Translations under genes and position numbers: made by a program | NCBI GenBank assembly: GCA_006386115.1 | Contig: VFIW01000006.1 | Coordinates: forward strand, 764,706-828,705 | Direction of reading: 5' to 3' | From: Globisporangium splendens | Taxonomy: Eukaryota; Oomycota; Peronosporomycetes; Pythiales; Pythiaceae | DNA length: 64,000 nucleotides | The notes under the pieces: generated by a model | The model's input: the letters and a program-made list of their open reading frames with translations, nothing else | Databases searched by the model: none | What the model was told of the DNA's origin: nothing | In this document: positions 40,496 through 50,267 of the stretch, piece after piece | Numbering within the stretch: position 1 is the stretch's first letter | Layout: each line of letters opens with the position of its first letter

Positions 40496-43333
40496 ATGTC
40501 GAGTGCCTCCCGCGTGACCATCGGCAGCAGCAAGCTGTCCATCGCCGACGTCAGCGCCGTCGCGGCGCTCCACGCCAAGGTGCACGTGGACGTGCCTGCG
40601 GCCCAGCCAGAGTTCGTGCACCAGATGAGCGCCGTGGGCGAAGCGCGCGCGGAAGCTGCCACAGCTGCGATCGACACGCAGATCGACGACGTGCTCGCCA
40701 AGGTTAATGAAGGTGCTGAAGCCCACTCGGTCGTCGTCTCGCGCGCCATCCTCGTGGTGCAACTCCACAGACTGCTGCGCTTGCGTGCGACGCCTGCGGT
40801 GATCGAGAGCGCTGAGTTTGCCGCGAACTTGCTGAACGCGGATGTGACGCCACACTTTGCGGCCGGTCCAGTGGACACGACCGCGCTGTCGTTGCTTGGT
40901 TTCCTGCAGGGTAAAGGTGTCGCTCGCCGCGGTGGTGCTGCTGTGGCGATGGATGCTGCGTTGAAGGACGCGGGCATCTCGCTTCCAGCATCGCTGAGCA
41001 TCGCCGAGAAGGAAGACTTCCTTGAGGGACCAACGGTGCTGCTCGCCGTGAATGTGCTCGCTGTTGCTGGTGCCCGTGGTTTGCTGCCGCTCGCGGACGC
41101 CGTTGCTGCGTTGACGTGCGAGACGATTCGCGCGAACTCGGCGCCTTTCGAGGCCGAGTACGTCGACGCCAGCCGTCCTCACCGCGGCATCGTCACGTCG
41201 GCGGCCAACTTGCGCCTGATGCTGGAGAACTCGAAGTTTGTGAACTCGCGCCAGGAATTCGAGATCGATCCCGAGTGCGTGCGGTACGTTCCTCAATACC
41301 ACGGACCCGTGCGTGACGCGGTGCTGGCGGCGTACAAGACGGTCGAGTTGGAGTTGAACAGCGCTATCGTCGACGGAACCGCGTCGAAGAGGATTGGCAC
41401 GCTCCACCCACAAGTGCTCAAGACCGCTTTGGGCTCCACGTTGGACGGACTCCAGGTGCTCTTGAAGGGAACCAACGAGCGCCGCCTGACCATCGATGCG
41501 TCGCTGTCTCCGCTTGCGGTTGGCTCCACGTGCGCGATTGACCATGTGCAGACCGTTGCCGCCTCGCTCGCTGGGGAACTGGAGCTGTCGTTGAAGTTCT
41601 TTGAAAGCGAAGACGAGCTGATCAAGGTGCGTCTCGCGGAGAAGAACGCCAAGGCACAGGAAGCGGCTGCGAAGGCTGCGGCTGCCGCGGCGAAGGAAGA
41701 CGAGAAACTCGCGGCGATGTCAGAGGCGCAGCGCGCCAAGATCCTGGAGAAGCGTAAGAAGAAATTGGAGAAGTCGAAGGAGAAGGACGGCGCGAAGAAG
41801 GGTGGGAAGGAAGAGGTCAAGATCGGCGCTGGCAGCACGGCATTCCGCCAGTTCGTGACCGCGCAGTCCGGCGTGCCGCTCGCGTCGATCCTGAACCCAT
41901 TCGATCTGCGTCCAACGGGTGCAGCGTCGTTCGTGGAAGATTTGCTGGTGCGCATCGGCAGCGGTGGCTCGCGCCGCAAGCCCAAGATCGCCAAGGGTGC
42001 ACAGGATTTCCTGCCGCACCAGATGCAGCTGCGTGAGAAAATCTTCAACAAGATCCGCATGGTGTTCAAGCGCCACGCGGGTGTGGAGATCGAGACACCT
42101 GTGTTCGAGCTGAAGGAAACGCTGACGGGCAAGTACGGCGAGGACAGCAAGCTGATCTACGACCTCGCGGACCAGGGCGGCGAGCTGCTGGCACTGCGCT
42201 ACGACCTGACGGTGCCCTTCGCGCGCTTCATGGCGCTCCACAACCCGGGAAACATCAAGCGCTACCACATCGCGCGCGTGTACCGTCGCGACAACCCACA
42301 GATGGCTCGCGGTCGCTTCCGTGAGTTCTACCAGTGCGATTTTGATATTGCGGGCAGCTACGCGCCGATGCTGCCGGACGCCGAGGTGCTCTCGATAGGT
42401 GTCGAGGTGCTGCAGCAGTTCCCGGAGCTTGGTCCTGTGAAGGTGAAGCTGAGCCACCGCCTGCTGTTGGACGCGATCCTGGCGATCTGCGGCGTGCCGG
42501 CCGACAAGTTCCGCACGACGTGCAGCGCGATCGACAAGCTCGACAAGGAGCCGTGGGCCAATGTGCGCCGCGAGATGGTGGACGACAAGGGCATCCCCGA
42601 GGACGTGGCCGACCGCATCCAGCAGTTCGTGTGCAAGGTCGGCTCGCCGCGTGAGCTCCACGCCGAGCTGACGCGCGAGAAGCTCTTTGGCGACAACGCG
42701 GATGCGAACAAGGCGATGGGCGAGCTGCAACTGCTCTTCGAGTACCTGGATGCCATGGGTGTGCTCGAGCACATCTCGTTCGACCTGAGTCTCGCGCGTG
42801 GACTCGACTACTACACGGGGCTCATCTACGAGTTCGTGCTAATGTCGCCGGAGCACAACGTGGGCTCGATCGCGGCGGGCGGCCGCTACGACAACCTCGT
42901 GGGCATGTTCTCGGCCACGGGCCAGCAGATCCCGTGCGTGGGCGTGAGTATGGGCATCGAGCGCATCTTCGGCATTCTGCAGGCGCACGCCGAGAAGACG
43001 AGCAAGGCATCGACGCCGCCGTCGCAGGTGCTCGTGGCGTCCACGGGCGGCTCGCTGCTGCTGCCCAAGCTCGCGATCTGCAAGGAGCTCTGGCGCGCCA
43101 ACATCTCGGCCGAGGTCATGCAGGTGGACAACCCCAAGTTCACCAAGCAGCTCCACTACGCGCTCGAGAGCGGCATCCCGTACATGGTCGTGGTCGGCGA
43201 GGACGAGCTGGCGAGTGGCCAGGTCAAGATCAAGGAGATCGCTGCCAAGGACGAGGTCGCCGTGCCGCGCGCCGACATGGTCGCCGAGCTGCTGCGCCGC
43301 AACTGCCCCACCACCAACACGCTCAACATTTAA
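40496..43333 (+). CDS. HARS: histidyl-tRNA synthetase with long N-terminal extension
   Basis: A single exon of 945 residues from ATG 40496. In-frame codons upstream are open to 40364, but the chosen ATG follows the promoter-like stretch. Residues 1 to about 400 are a helical Ala-rich domain of the kind also present in plant cytosolic HisRS and distantly like histidine/phenylalanine ammonia-lyases; the ammonia-lyase Ala-Ser-Gly active site is not visible. A Lys-rich linker (about 405-445) leads to the class II core: motif 1 IETPVFELKETL, motif 2 RYDLTVPFARF with RVYRRDNPQMARGRFREFYQCDF, the histidine-specific LARGLDYYTG, and motif 3 region AAGGRYDNLV and GVSMGIERI, then the anticodon-binding domain. 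The enzyme charges tRNA-His. No presequence is evident; many eukaryotes make the mitochondrial form from the same gene by an alternative start. Confidence 0.95.
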   Translation: MSSASRVTIGSSKLSIADVSAVAALHAKVHVDVPAAQPEFVHQMSAVGEARAEAATAAIDTQIDDVLAKVNEGAEAHSVVVSRAILVVQLHRLLRLRATPAVIESAEFAANLLNADVTPHFAAGPVDTTALSLLGFLQGKGVARRGGAAVAMDAALKDAGISLPASLSIAEKEDFLEGPTVLLAVNVLAVAGARGLLPLADAVAALTCETIRANSAPFEAEYVDASRPHRGIVTSAANLRLMLENSKFVNSRQEFEIDPECVRYVPQYHGPVRDAVLAAYKTVELELNSAIVDGTASKRIGTLHPQVLKTALGSTLDGLQVLLKGTNERRLTIDASLSPLAVGSTCAIDHVQTVAASLAGELELSLKFFESEDELIKVRLAEKNAKAQEAAAKAAAAAAKEDEKLAAMSEAQRAKILEKRKKKLEKSKEKDGAKKGGKEEVKIGAGSTAFRQFVTAQSGVPLASILNPFDLRPTGAASFVEDLLVRIGSGGSRRKPKIAKGAQDFLPHQMQLREKIFNKIRMVFKRHAGVEIETPVFELKETLTGKYGEDSKLIYDLADQGGELLALRYDLTVPFARFMALHNPGNIKRYHIARVYRRDNPQMARGRFREFYQCDFDIAGSYAPMLPDAEVLSIGVEVLQQFPELGPVKVKLSHRLLLDAILAICGVPADKFRTTCSAIDKLDKEPWANVRREMVDDKGIPEDVADRIQQFVCKVGSPRELHAELTREKLFGDNADANKAMGELQLLFEYLDAMGVLEHISFDLSLARGLDYYTGLIYEFVLMSPEHNVGSIAAGGRYDNLVGMFSATGQQIPCVGVSMGIERIFGILQAHAEKTSKASTPPSQVLVASTGGSLLLPKLAICKELWRANISAEVMQVDNPKFTKQLHYALESGIPYMVVVGEDELASGQVKIKEIAAKDEVAVPRADMVAELLRRNCPTTNTLNI

Positions 43334-43480
43334 TCGCAACGAAATATACGTGTGCATGTGGTGCATTCCCGCCATTTTTCTATTATTGCCGTTGCATTTC
43401 CCTGATTGCTTCATGTGTATTCTGATGGTACTGTTGTAGGCTTTTCACATGGGAGTTTCCCCTTGTAAGTCACAGCAGCG

Positions 43481-44864
43481 ATGCCGTTGGCGACCACCAG
43501 AGCAGACAAGCAGCAGCTGCAGAAGCGCGCTTTGGGGAAAGTGGCGCACTCAGTTCGAGCGGCCGAGTTTGCAGATCGAGAAGCCTACCTCCAGCAATTG
43601 GTACGTCCATTACTTGTGTGCATTGCGTGCGGCGTGAACGCTGCTTTACGCAACTCTTGAATGGAAAGGTCGCGGCCGACAGGACGACGCAGCGACTCGG
43701 TGACGACACGCGAGCGCAGTACGAGCTGCTGCTGCAGCGCCAAGAGACCAACTACGAACGGCAGCTCCAGACCGCGCACACAAAGCTCCAGGAGGTATTG
43801 AGCTCGTCCATTTCGCTTGTGGAGCATGAGAAGCTGCTCATCGCCGAGGGCGAGCGCAACCGCCGCGAACGAGACGGATTGCTCTTGGAGCACGCGTGCG
43901 AGATGAAGCAGCTGGACGCCAAGTGGCAGCAGCAGTGGGAAATGCGTGCTCGCGAGCTTGAAGCGCGCTTTGAGGACGAGAAGCAGCGCCTTCGCGGTCA
44001 GATCCCACCTCTGGAGTTGGCGCGGAACGACGCGTATCGGCTGCTGAAAGAGCAGGAAATAGGTGAGAAAAGCCGATCTTTCCATTGTCAATAGGACGCT
44101 CTATCTGATACTCATTCGCATGCCATGCAGATCAGCTCACATGGAGCCAAGAGATGTATGAGGCAAATCGCGCGCGGGAATTGGCGGAAAGGTGGAGTAC
44201 GAAAAGTGGCAGCAGGAAAAACTGCTGATTGCCGAGATGAAAGGCGAGTGGAGCAGGCAAACTGCGATGCTGGAGAAAGATTTGGTCCATGCACGAGAGG
44301 CGCTGGCAGAATCACGAGAATGCAATGCCGCACTTCAGGTGTAATCCCTTACTTCCATCTGTGCTGCTGGGCTTCCACTGGTACTGACACGGCGTTCTCT
44401 GTGTAGAAAGAGCATTCCGAGTTGCACACGCACTGCCATCAGGTAGAGACGACACTAGCTGGATCGCGTACGAAGGAGCAGCTCATATGCGAAAGCCGCG
44501 ACGCAGAGCGCGACGATCTGCAAGCCGCTCTCGCGTCGCAGCACGAGCAAACACGGCAACGCCTAGCAACACTAGAGCAGCACACGCACAAGTCGGACAT
44601 CGAGAAGTAGGTACTTTATGCAGCTGATTGGCGTCACTCAGTAGTCGCTTTCTCACTCGTTCTTGCACTTTCACGCAGGAGCTCGAGACGAAGCTCGCAA
44701 TGACCACGCGCTTCCACCACAAAGCAGCAGCGAAGTGGCGGCAGCGCAAGGAGGAGCTGCAGACGCGCGTCGCGCAGCTCAAGTGCGCCGTGAAGACGCT
44801 GCGGACGCAAACGCAGGAGCTGCAGCGCGACGACGAGCTCTCGCGATTGCTCTTTTCCCATTAG
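43481..44864 (+). pseudogene. coiled-coil protein gene with one frameshift and one stop
   Basis: Five exons: 43481-43600, 43669-44062, 44131-44338, 44407-44610, 44679-44864; about 370 codons of nearly continuous coiled coil (YELLLQRQETNYERQLQTA; LLIAEMKGEWSRQTAMLE). The C-terminus is KWRQRKEELQTRVAQLK to DDELSRLLFSH. Two lesions are seen. In exon 3 near 44192 one base is missing between ELAER and VEYEKWQQ. The last codon of exon 4, TAG 44608-44610, sits where CAG before the GTACTT donor would make a perfect splice site, so it looks like CAG to TAG. I do not recognise the family; the long coiled coil with a conserved end is typical of basal-body or centrosome proteins, but this is a guess. Confidence 0.6.
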
Positions 44865-45556
44865 AAGAGCAAGTATTCAGATCGCAAATGATGGGGCAAG
44901 ATGGGTTCCCCCGTGAAAACGGATAGGTGACCTCTCCGTCAGATGTGAGAGGGATGGCTTCCAGAAGCTTCTCCGAGATGCGAGAAACGGACGATGGCGA
45001 GATGCCCACAGAACAGCAATAGGGGAATGGGAGTGTGCCAGCGCACCTGCTTCCCCCTACGTGTTGTGCGTATGCTTGTGTGTGGGTTGCACCTGCGCTT
45101 GCAGTTCCATAATGGGTGGCGCGGTCCATTGGAAAGAGAGTTCAGCGTGAGAATGTGGGGCGTCGCCAACTCGCTGCCCACACCAATCAAAACTCCTTGT
45201 ATTCAGGCGCCTGCAGTACGTTTCGTCCCGTCGTGGTACAGCCATCATCATCTTGTACAGGTTTTAACCAAATCAAAGGGAGTAATTCAAATACCAACTC
45301 CTTATCAAAACCTGAATGAATCAACATCGGTTTCATCAGGTAATATAGTTTCCAAGGTTCAAAGTTGTTACGCGCGTTCCGTATTTGTGGCATAGGAGGA
45401 GGGCGAGGGAGCCCTTTTGGCTTTTGGTGACGTGTGGTGGTTATTCTAGAACCCGAAGCGCTTCCGAGACACACAGGCTTGAAGCGCACTTACGCGGCAG
45501 CGAAAGCACTTTTTCTTTGGCCCCCAAGTCGAGACAACTCCCTTCCCTAGAGCAGC
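44865..45556. other. intergenic, promoter of the Hsp110 gene
   Basis: About 690 bp with no supported gene. It includes CCAAT-type words (CCATTGGAAAG near 45124). A near heat-shock-element array was looked for and not convincingly found. Confidence 0.35.
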
Positions 45557-48023
45557 ATGTCAGTCATCGGTGTGGACTTCGGCAACGTGGACTGCGTCAT
45601 CGGCCAGGCCAAGCGCGGCGGCATCGACATCATCCTCAATGAAAACTCCAACCGCAAGAACCCGTACGTTGCTTTTTTTTTATTTTTATATACATGCGAA
45701 GATGTAAACGATAAGGAAGCTAATGTGTGCGCATGTGATTAGAAACATGGTGTGCGTGCAGGGCAAGCAGCGTTTCATCGGCGAGGCTGCCGTGAGCGTG
45801 GCGCGCGCGCATTTCAAGAACACGGCGACGGACGTCAAGCGCCTGATCGGCCGCAAGTTCAAGCATCCAGAGGTGCAACAGGAGATCGCGCAGTTGGCGT
45901 ACAAGTGCGTCGAGTTGCCGAGCGGCGATGTCGGCATCGTGCTCAAGTACAACGACGAAGACGTGACGTTCTCGTGCGAGCAGATCGTCGCCATGGTGCT
46001 TAACAAGATGCAAGCGATTGCCGCGGCCGCCAACGATGGCGTCCAGCCAGGCTACGCTGTCGTCTCCGTGCCAGGCTACTACACTGACGTGCAGCGTCGT
46101 GCGCTCTTGAACGCGTCGAAGATTGCGGGCTTGAACACGCTCCGTCTGATCAACGAGCACACCGCCATCGCGTTGGCCTACGGCATCTACAAGTCGGCCC
46201 GCAACATGTTCCACGAGTCGGAGCCACAATACACCATGTTCATCGATATTGGTCACGCGAGCTACACCGTGTCGATCGTCGCGTTCGTGCAGGGCAAGCT
46301 CCAGGTCAAGTCTGCTGCCTACGACCGTTTCTTGGGTGGCCGTGACTTCGACTACGCGCTCGCCAAGGACGCCGCGAAGAAGTTCCAGGAGAAGTACAAG
46401 ACGGACCCGCTCGCCGAAGCCAAGTCGCGCATCAAGCTCCTCTCGGCCTGTGAAAAGTCGAAGAAGAATTTGAGTCCACAGGGTGTGACCGCGACGTACC
46501 TCAACATCGAATGTCTTGCCGATGATCGCGACTACAACTCGCAGATCACGCTCGAGCTCTTCGAAGAGCTCATTGAGCCTCTCTTGCAGCGTCTTGAAGG
46601 TCCAATTGAGCGCGCGTTGAAGGATGCCGGCGTCGACAAGTCGCAACTCACGAGCGTGGAAATCATTGGTGGTGGTACCCGTGTGTCGAGCGTCAAGCGC
46701 CGCCTCTCTGAGATCCTTGGCTTGGACAAGGAGGCTCAGAACTACGGTCTGAGCACGACGTTGAACGCCGACGAATCGGTGGCGCGTGGCTGTGCGCTCC
46801 AGTGCGCGATCTCGTCGCCTGTGTTCAAGGTGAAGGAGTTCCAGATCGCAGACCGCGTGCACTTGCCAGTGCGTGTGTCATGGGAAGGTTCGGGCTCTGC
46901 CGCGGACGCTGCCGATGACGACGAGGATGTCAACATGGAGAGCGCGTCGTCGGACGAAAACTCGATTATCATCTTCAGCCGCCAAGACGACTACCCAAAG
47001 ACGAAGCGCATCACCTTCCGTCGCGACTCGTCCTTTGCGATTGACGCGGTGTACGACGAATCCACGAAGCCATACTTGCCATCGGACTACAACATGACCA
47101 TCGGCAAGTTCACGGTGTCGGGCATTCCAGAGCTCGAGAAGGGTGCCGAGTTGCCAAAGATCCGTGTGAATGTGCAACAAGACATCAACGGTCTGTTTGC
47201 GGTCTCGTCGTCGCAATTGATGCAAGAGATCAAGGAAGAAGAGAAGCCAGCGGAGGAAGGCAAAGAAGACGAAGCCGAGAAGCCAACCGAGCCAAAGAAG
47301 AAGCGTTTCCGCAAGGTGGACTTGAAGGTGACCGCCGAAGTCGGTGGTCTCTCATCGTCGGACGTCGTTGCCGCCACCGAACAGGAGTTGAAGATGGCGC
47401 ACCAGGATCGCATCATCGAAGAAACCTTCAACAAGCGTAACGAGTTGGAAACTTTCGTGTACGAGATGCGCAACCAAGTGAGCGACAAGCTCGCCGAGTT
47501 CGTGACGGACAGCGAAAAGGCCGCCCTCGAAGACAAGTTGAACGAGATGGAAGACTGGTTGTACAGTGACGAAGGTTTCGACACGACCAAGTCGGTGTAC
47601 CAAGCCAAGCTCGACGAGCTTCGCCAGAGCACGTCGCCAATCCAGTTCCGTTTGTCGGAGAGCACCGAGCGTGGTGTCGCGACGACGGAGCTCCAGACCG
47701 TCCTGGAAGAGTACAAGCGTATGGCCAACTCGGGCGACGACGCGTACGCGCACTGGACCCAGGAGGAGAAGGAGAAGCTCCGCAAGGCGTGCATTGACGC
47801 CGAGTCGTGGCTCTTCGACGAGCTCGCCAAGCAGAGCGAGCTCAAGCCAACGCAGTCGCCAGTGTTGACGTCGGCTGCGATCCGCGCCAAGGTGGTCGCC
47901 GTGCGCGCCGTGGCGTTGCCGCTTGTGACGAAACCAAAGCCATTGCCAAAGGTGGAGACGCCAAAGGAAGAGCCAAAGGTTCCGGAGACGGAGGCCAAGG
48001 ACGACAAGATGGATCTGGATTAA
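45557..48023 (+). CDS. Hsp110/SSE-type heat shock protein 70 homologue
   Basis: Two exons, 45557-45663 and 45743-48023 (intron GTACGT..ATTAG), 795 residues. Exon 1 gives SVIGVDFGNVDCVIGQAKR and ILNENSNRKNP; the acceptor at 45742 restores the conserved KQRFIGEAA segment in phase. The ATPase domain has the Hsp110 version of the Hsp70 signatures (LNTLRLINEHTAIALAYGI; FIDIGHASYTVSIV; VEIIGGGTRVSSVK). The substrate-binding part has the acidic insertion (SAADAADDDEDVNMES and a Glu/Lys-rich loop) that separates Hsp110 from canonical Hsp70, and there is no EEVD end. Hsp110 proteins are nucleotide exchange factors for Hsp70 and hold unfolded proteins, in the cytosol. Length is normal for the family. 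Confidence 0.93.
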
Positions 48024-48441
48024 GTAGTAGGGTAGTGCGTGCGTGCGTTGAGCCGAGTGTGTGACGATGATGCAGCAGTCACCCGCGTATCCCCGCAACG
48101 AGCAGCAGGCAACCACAAGATATATACATGGACCATTTCTCTTTTTCCCTTTCTCTTTTTCGTTTTTGCTTTTTCGCACGTTAGGCTGAATAAACACAAG
48201 AGACTTTTGCATTGCTGTGGTGTTGCCTTTCATTTTCGCTTGTGATGTGGGAAATCAGTGATTTGTCTCGTCCAGCAAATGGGTTGCAATCTGCAAACAA
48301 TCGAGATCGCTTCGATAAAGTACGATGCGGATACAGTGAGTCCTGCAATAAAATACGAGATCGTTAAGTTCGCTTTCAGGAGCGGGCTAATCCAATCGCG
48401 GAGCCAGCAAAACAGGAAGGAAACTCGAGGCAACAGCAAGC
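48024..48441. other. intergenic, no feature seen
   Basis: 3' flank of Hsp110 with pyrimidine-rich stretches (CTCTTTTTCCC near 48138) and promoter of SmD2. Nothing else was supported. Confidence 0.35.
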
Positions 48442-48998
48442 ATGGCCAGGTGCGAAGATCCCGCTCGCTTGCCGCTCATGGAGCGTTGCGAAAGACACTA
48501 ACATTGTGTGCGCGCGTATGCGTGTCTTGTGTGTGTGTGTGTGTGTGTATTTGTATTTGTATTTGTGTCGTTTGCAGCAGCGCAAACCCAGAATTCAAGC
48601 GTGTGCAGGAGGACGAGGAGGAGTTCCAGAAGGGTCCGCTATCGGTGCTCATGCACAGCGTGAAGAACAACTCGCAGGTGCTGATCAACGTCAGAAATAA
48701 CCACAAGCTGCTCGCGCGCGTCAAGGCCTTTGACCGTCACTGCAACATGTACGATCTATCATCATTATTTATATTGCACTGCTTCTAGTCTTTGAATGGG
48801 AGGAATTGCAGCTGGTTATGCTGACATTTCTTGTAATGTTTGGCCTGTAGGGTGCTGGAAAACGTGAAGGAGATGTGGACAGAGGCGCCAAAGTCGGGCA
48901 AGAAGGGCGCCAAGCCCGTGAACAAGGACCGCTTCGTGAGCAAGATGTTCTTACGAGGCGACTCGGTGATCCTCGTGCTCCGCAACCCGCACGCGTAG
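48442..48998 (+). CDS. SNRPD2: small nuclear ribonucleoprotein Sm D2
   Basis: Three exons: 48442-48449 (only 8 bases, ATGGCCAG), 48578-48748, 48851-48998; 108 residues. The Sm1 motif ([23 protein letters not shown], then [19 protein letters not shown]) and the Sm2 motif ([16 protein letters not shown]) are both present, joined by a Lys/Gly-rich loop specific to SmD2. SmD2 pairs with SmD1 in the seven-membered ring on spliceosomal U1, U2, U4 and U5 snRNAs. The micro-exon holding the start codon is supported by exact phase and by GT..AG borders. Length is typical. Confidence 0.93.
48530..48566 (+). repeat. (GT)n and (TTGTAT)n microsatellites in SmD2 intron 1
   Basis: A run of GT of about 20 bases is followed by three TTGTAT units, within the pyrimidine-containing part of the first intron before the CAG acceptor. 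Confidence 0.85.
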
Positions 48999-49401
48999 AC
49001 TCCCCGCGCAAATGGACGGACGGACTCACATGCACGTGCGTGCTTTTCAAAGCGACGCGAATGGAGAAGCGCAAGGGTTGAAGAATCGATCATCGTCACT
49101 CTATCACCACCTAATAAATGCTATTGATTGATTGACTTCTGTTTCCAGCCAGAGTTATCGAATCAGACGAACTGAGCTCCATCTGCTCCAAATCTCAAAA
49201 TAGAAAAAGAAAATCGCCAATGCCACCACATGGGTGGGCTGCCGAAGTCAGGCACTCAGACTCTCACTGCCTTTCCTATCCAGGCGGGATAGGCTGACTG
49301 GCAATGTGACAATAGGCTGCGAAGAAATCGAGCGCTCTCCCTCATCAGCATAACAGCACTTTAAACTCATCGCCACATCCTGAAAATCAACCAAGTCCAC
49401 G
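48999..49401. other. intergenic, no feature seen
   Basis: 3' flank of SmD2 and promoter of the F-box-like gene. Minus-strand frames here are shadows. Confidence 0.35.
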
Positions 49402-49938
49402 ATGCTGCTGCTGTTTTCGCTCCCGCCTGGTCTTCTCGAGCACGAGATCTGCCAGTTCCTGGATGCTTCAAGTCTAGCACGTATCAGCTGTGCGGACCAC
49501 GAGCTGCATGGCGAAATCATCAAATCGAAGCACTGGGCGACGCATGTGGCGCGGAATTTCGGCATTGCGGTGACGAAGATCACCAATGGCGACAAGATGG
49601 CTCCATTCCCTTCACCGCCAACACCCGAGAGAACTCGGTCACCATCGCTACCACCAAGAGTCCTACAACAACAACAACAACAGAAAGAGAGTATCAGTTG
49701 GCGCGACGTGTTTCTCGCGGCCTGGATGGATTCGCTCTCGCTTGCGTCCGCCATCAAGGACAATGACATTCTCCAAGTGTACCATCGCCACCCTCAAGTG
49801 CTGCTAAGCGCGCCAGAATCCAAGATCCGCGACGAGATCGTGCTCATACAGGGGCTTCGACGATTCCCGAGCAGCTCGACGCTGCTCAGTCTGTACGCGC
49901 AAGTGATCCGACAGGAGCTCGTGGTCCGGATTCGATGA
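49402..49938 (+). CDS. F-box-like protein
   Basis: A single exon of 178 residues. Residues 4-50 have the pattern of an F-box (LPPGLLEHEICQFLDASSLARIS, then the DHELHGEIIKSKHW helix), which binds SKP1 in SCF ubiquitin ligases. A poly-Gln tract (six CAA/CAG codons near 49664-49683) and WRDVFLAAW follow, the latter similar to segments that trail F-boxes. The C-terminal 60 residues form no known substrate-binding repeat. The short length suggests a small adaptor or a truncated family member. The ATG at 49402 is the first in frame. Confidence 0.55.
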   Translation: MLLLFSLPPGLLEHEICQFLDASSLARISCADHELHGEIIKSKHWATHVARNFGIAVTKITNGDKMAPFPSPPTPERTRSPSLPPRVLQQQQQQKESISWRDVFLAAWMDSLSLASAIKDNDILQVYHRHPQVLLSAPESKIRDEIVLIQGLRRFPSSSTLLSLYAQVIRQELVVRIR

Positions 49939-50267
49939 GTATGTGATTCTGTCAAAGTGCATTCCTTTGTTTCTTTCTTTTACATAAAACTAGCACACTT
50001 TTCCTTCCAGTTCAATCCCAGTTTTCAATGTAGCACCTTCGTCGTTTCTTTTTAGTTCGCTGTTCGCAGGCATAGCTCAGCATGTGCTGCTCAATATTTG
50101 ACGCCTCACGAGTGGCTTTCCCCAGCCACTGTTTCCTGGGAAATGTTCAATCAGACATCCACGAAGGAAATTATACACTTGCACCTTCTTGTTACTGCTC
50201 TCCACCGATGCCGAACCGAGATTCATACTTTGTTTTCGTTTTTTCACACAAATTTGAGCGAGGCGTC
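49939..50267. other. intergenic between convergent genes
   Basis: 3' flanks only; pyrimidine-rich TTTGTTTCTTTCTTTT at about 49967-49982. No feature supported. Confidence 0.35.

Noticed and set aside
49248..49769. 173-codon frame antisense to the F-box-like gene
   Set aside because: Poly-Cys produced by the antisense of a CAA/CAG repeat marks it as a shadow.
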